Assembly: GCA_036250225.1 (NCBI GenBank)
Contig: JAPZLL010000002.1
Coordinates: 1,364,001-1,428,000 of the forward strand
Source: Cercophora sp. LCS_1
Lineage: Eukaryota > Ascomycota > Sordariomycetes > Sordariales > Lasiosphaeriaceae
Direction of reading: 5' to 3'
DNA length: 64,000 nt
The position numbers and the translations under genes were made by a program. Of the stretch, positions 1-12,050 are shown one piece after another. Positions within the stretch are counted from its first letter, which is position 1, and each line of letters opens with the position of its first letter. A model generated the notes under the pieces. The model saw nothing but the letters and a program-made list of their open reading frames with translations. It was not told where the DNA came from and did not search any database.

Positions 1-3000
1 GGACCGGGCAGCGGTGCTATGTGGTCTCCAGGGTGCAATTGACGGCAGATCTCTGACACGGACACAAGTGCCCCTTTCTCAGCCCTCCCCGGTGACTGGA
101 ACGCTGCTCAGGCGGCAGATTACCAGCCCGGCCCGCGAAGAAATTCCCGGCTTGTACCACATCGCAGCGGCGAGGTAAACGAAGCCTGTTTTCTTGGCCC
201 TGCGACTTGAGAAAATCCGACGTTTTGGAGATCAATGAAGGAAACCACACCCGATTTATGGTGACCTTGATCACCTTCGCGACGGCCCTTCGATTCAAGA
301 CCAGCCAATGGAGCAATGGATCTATTACAGCACGAAACCCTATAAGCGGATTAACGAGAAAACCCAAGTCCCGAGGCCAAGAGATCAGCCTGTGGGAATA
401 CGACCTCACGCAACAGCCGAAGGGGGCTGCATCGCGGAGGAGTCAGCATCGTTGCAATCGCAACTGCAGCGCGGAGGCAGAGTCCTTCACCTTCACCGAC
501 GGCGGCTCAAGGTGACCAAGCAGTTGCAGAACGCGAGTCGCGGAGAGTGGTGTGTGACGAGCCGCACCCTTCGACTTGGCGGAATTTCTAGAAGGCACAT
601 CGAAGGGAGGACCAGGCACCCGGACGCCCATCCAAGGAACCGGAGGCAGACCCTGCGACGCGGCTCGGGTTCAACTCGGCGGTCCCTCGCAACATCCCCG
701 GTCTGGCCGTCCGGCCGTCTTTTCGGAGGCGGGTGCTGGTTGGGCAGCTCTATTTTTGCTCTCCTAAAGCGGAATCGGGGCGCATGCTTACAAGCATTTC
801 ATTGCTTTTTCTTGCTTTCCCCACGGTTCTTGGCACTTTGGTTGCGTCGTGGATTTCTCGACGACAAGGTATCACTCTTCTTGATTACTTTACAGAACGG
901 CAGCACAAGCGAAGGCGGTAGAGATCAATTGGATTGATGGGCATACATTGACAGAGAGTGCCGTGGTAGCATCTGGCCCGCCGCCACTGCTTCGCTACTC
1001 AACATCAAACAATGATCGTCGTGCGCTCTCCTTGCCCACGCTTGGCGACAACAGAGCAAGGCTCGTTTTCTTATCAGAGGATTTCGAGAAGGCGCTACCA
1101 TCCCCGCGTTGCGTAAGTCCAGAACGGCCCAAATTGCGGTTCGTGGGTTGCAGCAACTCACTGACGAAATCCTCTGTGCAACAAGATCAGCGCAGTGCTC
1201 GGGAAGGTAACGAGATAACCATGCAATGCGCTTTTCCATCTGCCAGCTGCTGTGTCAGTGGGTTGCAAACCCACAATCGAGAATGAAAGAAAAACTAGAA
1301 CGACAGGAAAGGGTATCTCCCATCGCCGGGTTCGATCAATGTCATCAGGATAGATGTATCGAGGTCAATTCTGGTCTGAGCTGAGACGCAAACAGCCCAT
1401 ACGGATCGTGTTCCAGTACTTGGATGGCCTGTGATTATGTTGGCCATCTTTACTCACGGCAACCCGTTCTTGTCATGCTGGTGCGGAATGCTATGCCGCA
1501 CACCGCGTGAACCACATTGCATTGCAGCAACGCGGTGCCTAGAGTACTGCCTACTACACCTGCCGTAGTTGGTAGGACGCGTTCTTCCTCTTTCGTTCAG
1601 GGGCTCGGTCAGTGTCGTCGGAGGTGGTGCCAAATACCGTTAGCGGCCCCGTTCTCTTGGCCATTTCCCCGGTGCCGAACGCTGACCCCTTCAACCGCAA
1701 AGGGGATGGAAGCCCGTTGCCAAGGGGCACCCTAAGATTTGGATCGAACGCCCTCTCTGCATGCAGTCCTTGTGCATTAAAAGTACCAAGTCCTCGCCGG
1801 TGTGAAGATGATGCACTGCGCTGAGAGCAATCATTCTTCGTTCAGTCCCGTGTCCGCCACAGTGACCCGTCAGGTCGGCGGCCAAAGGAAGGAACCATCA
1901 GACTGCCATTCCTGGGGCTACTCGTAAGATCTAGTGTGGTTGTTTCAGTCCCGTACCGGTTGTCTGAACTATCGCCCTCGGATCCATACATAGAAAGTCC
2001 TGCTTGCGCGCTCTGGAACGGCCGAAACGGGCACAACCACTGAAAGTAAAGTAAGAATGCTGATACCCACGGGCGGTCAGAGGTAGATCGGGTCTCTGGG
2101 ACATAACCCATCCCGGGTCTCAGAGAGCTTGGCTGACATGGAAGAAGTGATGGCGAAATCGCAACGCTTTGACGAGAAGGGAAGGAACAACCCTTTTGTC
2201 ACAAGGCTATCGATGCCCCCTTATCAGCACGTTCAAGTGGCGCGGTTGAGCTTCCCGGTGAGGTGACCATGGCCTGCTCGACAGGACCACGCGGCAACCT
2301 GCCTTGACACGTACCAACCCTGATGGATGGACCTCCCGGACCTTGGACGGCGGGAAAGAAATCCGGCAGACACTCCGGACCACAGGAACAAAACAACGAG
2401 AAAATGCTACGACGTCGCAAGCCTGGAGAGCACAACGCGCCGGAGACAGCGGGTCAAGTTTCCGAAGCATCCTTGGATTCAACGGCACCATGGAACGTTG
2501 GACGACCAAAACCACGTGTGGACGCGGCTTGGCCATTGCCACGGCCTTTTTCTCCCCTGGTCAATGTAGCTACACTAAACAAGGTGTTTTCTTTTCGCGC
2601 TTGGTGTAACTCCGAAGTTCCATTCTCCACAATGCTACCTCGTACCAGGGGATCTCTGTCACATTTTTTTGTCTCCGTTCAAACTCTCTCTTCCCTTCAT
2701 ACCTTGGCCTCGGGGTTTCATTGCGCGTGCCGTTTTGCATGAGTCAACTGGTGCCCCAGACAGGCCAAGGAGAGACGACGATGGAGCCTCGGCACATCCT
2801 CAAGCCTCGAGATCATTGACAGGGAGAAATCTAGATTAATTCCTACGACAGACGCGGCTTCTTGCGGACGCAAGCCACTGGGTCTTCAACAGGGATGTTT
2901 TTCGGAGCCATGCACCCCATTTCGCCGGCGTAGCGCTGGAGGGGTGGAGTTGGTGACTTTCCCCATCGTGCTTAGGGCTCGGTGAGCATTAGCCACATTG

Positions 3001-6000
3001 AGGTAGTTCGCCCGAGATCAACAAAACACCGGTGGCAGCGGGACCATTTCGGCCTGGGCGGAGTTTCGCGAGCGAGCACAAGGCCAGGATGGGAGCTGAG
3101 GAGGAAATCTAGACTCAGACTGTGTTCGTTTTGACTCGTTCGTGCGTGTTGCCTCTTGACCTGACGAGCGTTCTCTCGTTGTTCCTCCCGGGAGGTTTCG
3201 CTTGCTGAGTGTCTGTTGATGCGCACGCTGCACGTTGGCGATTGCCGAGACGTGGAACGATATGAATGATATGCACACTGGATCAAGATCCAAGGGCATG
3301 TGAAGAACTCGACGTCAATCGGGCGACAATCTCTCCCATCATGGGGATAGGTCAGCCTAAAATCTGGGGAGGGGAAGGGAAGGAGCTAACCATGCTCCTC
3401 TGGGAATGACCTCCTTGTTAGACTGGGTTTCTCCGCACAATCACAGGCCTCCCGTATCACTTGGAATAAGACCAAAACTCAGCATCGAGGTTGTGTCTTC
3501 TACCAGTGCGTCAAACGCAATCGTATTTGCGGGAGGGGGCGGCAAGATGGCAATAGCGTGAGGAACAACCATGGGTGCAAATCCTGGCCTTCTTGCCAAA
3601 CAGCGGAATAGCTGGTCAGGTAGGAAAATCTACATTGAAGGAGTTCTGGGGTGGTGGTGTTCCGCGAGGTGCACCTTCAGTCTGGTAACTGTCATTTAGA
3701 CCCCAGCCCAGAAGTTTGTACCGGCTCCGAGACAGCGACTAGGCATTGAGTCTGGCCTGGACACACGAACGAAGGGTAGAATCCGTCTTCTATGTCAAGC
3801 CCCAGCCGGGTCATGAAAGTAAGGTAATCCTTGGCCTCAGTGGTGCTCGAGCACATCTTGTGTCGTTGATTTGCGAGCCATACACGGGGAAACGTCCCTG
3901 GGCAAGCGCTGGACGAGTGACGGCAACTGCGTGACATGCAATCCTAGCATGAAGACCCAAAGCCGTTGCGGCGTGAAGTAAGGCAGGCACAGTCAGAAGT
4001 CAGGCTGCAAGGGTGATGCGGAAAGGGGTTCCCCAGGTTCCTGTTTATTCCCTTCCCCTTCCTGGTGGCCAAGCGAAAAAGGGGCATCAACAAGTGCGGA
4101 TGCATCTCCAAACCAAGCTCCAGGACTAACACAATTTGACACCGTAACTACAGCAAGGTATCATTCTTCTCTGTCGCGCGTTGCTGCCGTTCATCGCAGC
4201 TGCTTTTCACAAGTCTGTCTTCTGCGTCGATGCCCGGCGGTAAGAGTCTGGTGCGCTCCTGCCCATTGAGGAACTGTCTCCCGTCTCTCACGTGTGGACA
4301 TCTAGACAACCTTTTTTGGAACTCGGAGGGAACACTTGGTGGATAAGGAAGGTCCTACCGTTAAAAGCGGTTGAGCTTCATAGTTCCTTCCCCTTTTATC
4401 TGACTTTAACCCCCCTTTTCTCCTCTCTCTCAGCAGCTCGTCCATCTTATTTCTCTTTAAGCCAACACGACCAACTCAAAGTAGGTTCGAACGAATCTAT
4501 GTCTAGCCCTCTGCGCTTCAGTGCAAGGTATGTCATGTGTTGAAGTGAAAGCAACATCGTAGTAGTGATGATCAAAACAGCGGCATAGACGGGGGCTTGA
4601 ACTGGGTACGGATCTCTGCACCGTGTCATCTTTGGTCATGGAGCACTCGAGAAGGAACATGGCCCTTCGTTCAAGAGAGGTCTATCATGGATGTCGGCAG
4701 GCCTCTAGGCTCTCAGCCAGAACAAAGTTGCATCCAACGACGTTTGGCTTCTTTGGTCCTCGGAATGCATGATGAGGCTTCATCGGTTTCTGCGCCCTGG
4801 CAGTTTCTCCTGGTATGCCCTCTTGGGAGTAACTGCTCAGCAGCCGGTTGACAAACCGCGCCTGTCTCGCGGGCCTCAAGTAATTCCTACCTGATCAACT
4901 CTTGTCAGCTCAACGCGGTGCTGGATGGTGCAGTCTCTTGACCAAAAATCGTGATGTCGAATCTAGTTCATCATCCCAAGTGGGCTGGAGTCACCAAAGA
5001 CGACCACCGCGCCGTCAACGCAAAAGAGCCAAGATAATCCATTCAATTGTACGACGGACAGCTTGCTCTGTGACACCCAACGCTTTCTCAGATTGAACAC
5101 ATGGGCGCCTATTCTACTGCGTCCCGTGAGCTTCTAGACGTCATTACATTTTCGACAGGTATTCGAGATTATTGGGGCATGTTGGAGCAGGGAACTACCC
5201 GGCGGCACTCAGCACTTGCGCTGTCACACATCAAACACTACCCTGACACAGCATCAAATCCCTGGTAGCAAACGGTCAATGATAAGCTCCCGTATTCGGT
5301 GACACAAAAGTGCGGGCTGTTGAGGTGAATGGCTAGACTCTATTTGCTTTTCTTGCCAACAGAACTAAGTACCCGTACGCGGAACAAGGACGACGACCCG
5401 ATGATCATGAAATTTGTCGTCGCAGAGTAAGCACTTCCTCACAGATACCTGGCACTTGATAAGAATGAGAAAAGAGGAAAAGAGAAAGATGTGATTGAGC
5501 GCCCGTTATACGTAGCGTATATTGATCCGCCAACCACATTGTTTTTTTTTTTTTTTGGTCTCCTCGGGGCGTCTTGTTTTACAACACACTGTGTCGTGTC
5601 TGGGAATGTATCCTTTTTGCAAGAACGGGAACAAGGCGCGGACTTTCTCTCACCACAGCGATAGCGTGGGTTATCACGGCCCATTTGGGAGTTGGGTAGA
5701 AAACCGAAAGGGGTACAGGCGCACATTGTCAATCGGGAAAGGGTGGAGGACAAGCCCGCGGCGCTGACAGCGATTGCACTCTCTGGCCAAAGCAGAGCCA
5801 GAGGGCAGAGCCACGGCCGCGGACAACAACCGACATTCATCTGATAGAAAGAGACACTTCTCTTGATTTGGGACGCCGTGCGTGATGGTGAGGGATTTTC
5901 CACACCCACCAAGTGACAATAACATGAAGTAAACATTGGCGGCCGGGTGGCAACCAAGTCTTCTGTCATGGTTGCTGGCCCCAAGACATTGCTTGTGTCC

Positions 6001-9000
6001 GTTCCCCGCACAGAGTTCTAGTCGTGGAAAATGATCACGTTGCATACCACCCTAGGAAAATGGCTAAACAGGAGCTGCGTCTTGTTTGGACTGCTTCTGT
6101 CAAGTGCTCACCATGAAACCCCCCCCAAACCTCTCTTGGCCTGTTTAGCTACCCCTTTTGAAAAAACCAGTGGAACGAGGCGTCCCCTGGCGCAAAACGG
6201 AGACATGACGGCATCTCGCGCCGCTATATCGAGGTCGTGATCCGTTTTCGTAGCCGAAAGATTCTAGCCTCGATGGCCGCAATGTTATCTGCAAGCTGGG
6301 CCCCCCGATGCTTGCCTAGCTATCCAACCGCCTCACGCCTCGTCGGGGCTATTTCGCAGGTCGGGAGGGTAGGGTGAGTCCAAACTGCAGACGACGACGA
6401 AAGTATTCGACCGGGACACATGCGGGAGGAGGGAGCGACACCCGTGCCACGTAGCCGTCTTGCCTGCGATGCCCGCGCGCGCCCTGCACTCTTGTTCACT
6501 TTTGCTTCTCGCGACCGGGCCTCAAGGCCGAGGCTCGAGACATCTCGGCCCAACGATTCGTCGTACTGCGATGTAATGCTTGGTCATGCGTCTTCTGCTC
6601 GAATTCCCCGCCCTCGTCTCTTCCATTTGAAAGACAGAGCCCGCGCCAAGGTAAAACGAATGAGGAAAGTGTCGTTGAAAAGGTGGTCGCACAGAGAAGC
6701 ATGAAAACCGAAACCGCAGGACAGGAGCAAACCCAAAGTGTCGAGACGGCGTGGTGGTATAAAAGTGCGCAAAACAATAGGTTCCAATGGCCAGGCCCGG
6801 GGTTCTCGTTGGTCCCCCAGTCGTCTTTGATGCCCACCCCCTCCGAGTGCCATTGTCACTGGTGGATAGATAGACCTCCGGCCGGGGATGAGGTGGCGCA
6901 ACCGCACTGTGAGGCAATTTGGGAACGACAAACGCCGCACTCCGCATCCCCTTTCACCAGCCGGCCATGTCCAACGTGCCGACGAGGCGCAACGCTGTTG
7001 TGTAACAATTGGGATTGTCGCCTCATTAGTTGTTTGTCTGAGCGCCTCTTCCGACCGCCCAAGAGAGTAAAATGTTGCATGATGAGATCACATGTCGCCC
7101 TGTTTCGCGAGCCTGGAGGCGCATGAGAGGGCAAAGCCGTCAAGCGACTGGGTAGTGGCATCGCGGGGTCAATCCGGGGTAAGGGGTGCACAACAGGACT
7201 TCGCTGGCGCGCCCGCTGTTCGCGCTGTGGTGGTTCGTGATGGCGCCCGGGTTCGTGGGGGACGCTCCTCGCTGTGCCAATGGCCGGCCAAATGGCGAAA
7301 CTGGCCAGTATTCCCTCCACCACGTGTCCATGCCCACATTTCCAAACCGGCCAGCTCGAACGTCTCTCCACACTGGTGGCTCAAGCTACAGTACCATCCG
7401 CGCCGCGTACCTCCGTCCGTCTTGAGCCGGCCTTGGGCTCCTGGCTCTCGGGGCTGGCCCGCCGCCTGACTCCCCGGTGCTGCTAGGAGTGGGCCATCCC
7501 GCGGCGTTCAGCTCGGATGGACACAAACACGAACCCGGCGTCTGGGCCCTTCTGCGACCACCGGGCGCGTCCTCTGTGCCCCATTTGGCGATCGGAAAAG
7601 AATCGACGATCTGCACCACACAGGACGTCGACTCGACTCAGCCTATCCCGGCCAGGAATCCCACACTCGACCTGGCGTTGCTTCCCTGTCCGAGGCTCAT
7701 CGAACGCCGCTCAGCCCCCGCGGCTTCCGGCTGTGATCCGCTGGTCGGTTCTGATGACACCCCGCCGTCGGAAAAAAAAAAAAAAAGCCTTCCTGCTTCC
7801 TGCTTCCTGGCGGCCTCTGGCCCTCGCTTCTCCTCGGCATCGTGGCGAGACCTGGGCAGCCTTGACGCAGCTTCGTCTGAAAAGGGGAACCGCGAGCGAC
7901 GGATCAAGTGCGCGCAGCGATGATCATAGAAACAAGGAGGGAGCCACGGACGCGCTTCTTCGTCATCTCGCCGAGCGCCTCCGGCGCTGGAAATGCGACA
8001 TCTGATATCACCGAAAGAGAAGGGTCGTTTGCTTCGCGGGTGAGCTGGAGGCGGCACGGTGAGCGGCCGGGACTTGACCGGAATCACACTCGGATGCCAG
8101 AGGAATGCCTTGGCTGAAACCTGGCCAACCATGACCCCGGCAAGGGCGCATCGAGCTCTTGGCCGTCCGGACAAGTCCTAGATCGTTGGGAATGGATAGG
8201 TGCCTGGCCGACAGAGCCCCGAGCAGCTCCACGATGCATCCTGACCGACTTCGGCCTAGGCTCTCGCTTCCGAACCGCCCTTTGGGCCTTGGGAGTGAGT
8301 GGTACGTCTCCCGCATTGAACCCCACTGTGGTGCGAGCGGTGTGACATGCAATGCGTGAGCATTCCCATCAGTCATCCGAAACTGCATCGCTTCCTGGGG
8401 GCATTGTCGTTGAGCCTTGGCTGGCAACGTGGCTTTGACAGCATAGTGCTGCAAACAGTGTTGATACTTGGTTCTCTTCCCAAAGCCGGGCGGCATGGTG
8501 GCGCCAAAAAAAAAAAAAAAAACAATAAGGAAAAGGTGTTACCACTCGGTCCGAGACCCTAGGCTGGGGCGACGGCTGAGAAAGAAGGGTGGAATTTTGA
8601 TGTGATCGACCCGCTTCCACAACCATGGGACACGATCTGCATCTCCCGGCACGCAGCGGACGCACGGATCATGCTCATTCTTCATCCTGGGCACCACGAC
8701 TGAAGTGCAGCAAGAACGCCAAAAAAAAGAAAAAGAAAAAAAATGGTATGGTTGTAAAATGACTAATAAATATGAAGCTAAACATATGACAAACCCAAAA
8801 GACAACGAAGAACGCGATGGCCATGGGTCCTGTTCGGAGAACACCGCCCTGCCTGACGCGATCGAGGACATTGCAGACGCTGCGCGGTGACCGGTCAGCC
8901 ACCAGCTACCCGCGACGACATTCCGAACAGTGCCTACGCTCCGTCAGCTCGGTATCCGCAAAGGCATATTTTACCTATTTCGCACTGTTCAGAGAGTTGT

Positions 9001-10676
9001 CGCGGTGGGGGCGGCAAGCTTTTGATCGCGTTGTTCTTCCCTTCGTCACTTTTTTTCCTACCCCCATTCCCGGGGCAGCTCGGGCCACCGAGGCGAGTGG
9101 CGACACTTTATTTTGACGACCTGCTGCTTTTTTCGCGCCAAGCCTCATCGTCTCGTCATGGCAGGCCGACCTTGTCCAGAGACGGATCAACATGAGGTCG
9201 CTATCAAGGCCGAAACCGCTGCGCAAACTTGGGATCTATTTCACAGCTGCAGCTGCAGAGAACCCATGTCCGGCAAAGCCGTATCCGATCCCATGTCCCG
9301 CAATCGGGTGCAGCAACAGCAGGCTTTGCGCGAGAGTGCGTGCATATGGTCAGGGGCCCTCCGGCCTTCCCTTATACGATCACGACTGCACCGTCTCTTT
9401 TTTCAAGCAGACTCGTTCGGAATAGGTCGACTCCGCCAAAAAGAGAGAAAAAAAAAAACCGGCACCCCTGCTGTCTTCCGGGTGCTACTTCTCACGAGCA
9501 CTACTGTGTATGACAAGCGCGGCTAGCCTTTTTCAAGCCTCGCCTGCAGGCTAACGTGCGTTTGGAAGTCGAGAGATCGGGCGGGTTTGCATGCAGTCGA
9601 GACATGAAAAGTGAGATACAGAGTTGGACACCTCGAGCCTGCATTCTTTCCCAGAGTGGCGACGAAATCGTTATGCAGTGCCATTCTAGAGACTCAAAGC
9701 TGTTTTTTTTTTCCTCCGAGATGTGTCGCATCAACTTCAAGTTTACCTGGAGTTGGGTATTCCTAACCCAGTTTGCTGTTTATTGGTTTCACAGCATGGT
9801 TGCAATTCGCACGTGAAGCACAGACATTGGTTTGGCGATCAGGCGTCACCATCCGCTGACGGTATCCGCTAGTTCGCACTGGCTGAGCGGAGGACAGGGT
9901 ATCCACTTGCTCAGAGGCAGCTAAAGAGCCCTGGGTTGATGCTTCCGCGAATCCGAGGAGTTCGAGATTCCAGGGGAATAAATAGCCTGGTAAGCGCGGA
10001 ACTGCTCTGCATCCCTATCCCCCCTCATCACCGACTGGCCTAGCCAGCCTTTGTCGTCCATGCATCTAGACATGCAGATGCGCCTCAATGCAGGCCTACA
10101 GCCATGTGGGCCACAGCCCAACCCCATGGTCACCCATTGTTTGGATGGATGTCTGTTGTAGTTGCCATTTTTATTGGTGGATCCACCGGCCAAAGGAGGA
10201 ACGGCACAGTTTCGTGTAGCCTGCAGGTGAAGCTGTGAGGATGGTGCCTCACACGACAACGGAATCCGTGGTGAAACGAATCACAAGAATCTCAATATGC
10301 TTTCGATGGGTGTGTGGTTGTCCGGGACCTATCCTCCATTGGCTCTGAATGCTTTGTAAGCCATGCACACCTTCCACAGAAGCCGGATTTCAACCACACC
10401 ACAGAGGCACCTTGGACGACTCGGGATGGTGAAGCAGATTTTTCCCATTAGAAATCTGACCTAAAACCTCGTGCGGAGAAAACACCCTGCAACCCGTTCC
10501 TTGAGTGGCCATGCGGGCCTCTGTCCGCTACACCTGGCAGCGTGATGCTTTTCCGATCCCCTTTCCGCAACAACCCGATAACCGATAGAGTAATTGCAGA
10601 CCCGACGTAAATGTGAGCGACAAAAAGACGTATGTTTTATCTCTGCAGAGGGATAATGCCCAAAGTAGCCGAGTGC
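1..10676. other. Gene-poor region, no supported gene
   Basis: No reading frame here shows a recognisable domain or joins to another frame through credible splice sites. The longer open frames (for example 308-937 + and 5439-6011 -) are rich in Arg, Ser and Pro and look like chance frames in GC-moderate DNA. The region holds several homopolymer tracts (15 T at 5542-5556, 15 A at 7772-7786, 17 A at 8506-8522). It may hold untranslated regions, non-coding RNA genes or decayed sequence that I cannot recognise. Confidence 0.55.
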
Positions 10677-12050
10677 TCAGTTGGGCTGACGACGCAGAGG
10701 AAAGAAGAAGGCAGGCATCGGCTCCAGGTGCCAGTGCTTCACACCACGGTCACCGAATGCCTCGTCCCACGCCTGATCAAGATCCTCGGGGATGGGCCAG
10801 CCGTGCTCAGCACTGCGGAGGCGCATACGCACCAAGTGGCGCTTCTCGTTGGAGGCGCTGCCATTGACGAAGCTTGCACGCCTATGTAGGACTGCAAGGT
10901 TATTGATGAAGTGCATATCTCCGGCCTGTGTCTGAATTTCGAGTTGGGTGGCCTGAGCAATGGCCTCGATGGCGTCGAGAGCCTCAATTTGGTGTCGGGT
11001 CAGAGAGGGCAGATGACCGGGGCGTGGGTGCGCCTCGTTGCCGAGGAGAGCAGCCCGGCCGAAGTTCATCATCAGTTTCGAGTCTTGGTAGTAGATGACC
11101 GGCCTGCACTGGAATCGAGGCCTGGTGGGATCTTGTCAGTCCCAAGAACCGTGTATGCGAGTTGGCGGGGACTTACAAAGCGAATGGCCAATCGGACCTC
11201 GCCAAAGTGCGGACCAGATCAGGTCGGTTCGCAGCCAAGATATTGTAGACAGTGTAGGCAGAGGCAATGATGCATTTACCACCAGCGGCGGCGGTGCTTC
11301 GCGTCAGCCATCCAACAACGTCGCCCGCCTCTTCGTTGTGGAAAGTCTAGATGAATCAGCCCAGAACACGAGTAAATCAATGCGGAGGAAACTCACGATG
11401 GACTTGGTCGAGTGGCGATGGTGCTCAGCTGTCCGCTTCGTGCTGTTATCGGCAACAATGTGAACTGGCTCAACTGTCAGTCGAATTGTAAGGCGACGGC
11501 AATCTGGCTAGCTTACCCAGCATGTTTCCGCGCTTGTCTTGACGGCCCCGCTGCTCCGCAATGTAGGACTGGATGCCCAAGTAAACGAGAGTGAGGTCCT
11601 CCACCGACAAAGAGGCAGGCTCAATGCCTCGAACCATGCCGAATCCCCTTCCATGGTGGATGTCACGGCTCAACCCCTTCAACTTTGCGCCGAGATTGGG
11701 AAGCGGGAAAGAGTCCGGGCCTACGAGGTAGCCATCTTGGCCGAGAGCTGAGGGATTGTTAGCATTCACAGTTGGGAACATGAAAAGAAGGGCAGGGGCA
11801 ACTTGCATTTGAAGTGTTCGACGGCGGTTGCAATCTCAAGTTTATCGGCGTCGTCAAGAATAAGAGTGTAGTCCAATGGACCCGAGAAATCGGAACCGCT
11901 CCAAGCCAGCTTGGCTCGCAGCTCTGCCGGGAAGCCGGCGGGAAGCGCTGGGGCCTCGGCGTTAGCCTGAGCAGCTAAAGCACGGCTGGAATCGTTGATG
12001 ATTGGGGCAATAGCCGCAGTGATAACGGGACCTGTGCCTGAGGCGGGCAT
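10677..12050 (-). CDS. TauD/TfdA-type Fe(II)/2-oxoglutarate dioxygenase
   Basis: This is a predicted non-haem iron, 2-oxoglutarate-dependent oxygenase of the TauD/TfdA superfamily. The substrate cannot be told. Five exons (12050-11807, 11747-11517, 11464-11397, 11346-11177, 11121-10677) join in frame to 385 residues, the usual size for fungal members. The proximal iron-ligand motif reads FHNEEAGD (His184, Glu186), so it is HxE where HxD is the common form. The distal ligand is probably His317 in LAVLHRR, and the 2-oxoglutarate-binding arginine lies in RHLVRMRLR (Arg332 or Arg336). The first intron (11748-11806) starts with GC, not GT. Its donor GCAAGT and the branch site TGCTAAC give the family-like join HFKSLGQDG. 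The start is the first ATG of the conserved frame. I am confident of the family and cautious about exact exon ends. Confidence 0.85.
11748..11806 (-). other. GC-AG intron 1 of the TauD-like gene
   Basis: On the minus strand the intron runs from GCAAGT to CTCAG with TGCTAAC upstream of the acceptor. Only the GC donor keeps the frame (phase 1). The neighbouring GT at GTTGCC would shift it. Confidence 0.8.

Noticed and set aside
1250..1345. A GGGTTCGATC motif like a tRNA T-loop
   Set aside because: The 3' half of the T-stem and the other arms do not pair, so there is no tRNA cloverleaf.
5439..6011. A 190-codon minus-strand frame
   Set aside because: No domain or splice continuity is visible, and it crosses a homopolymer tract.
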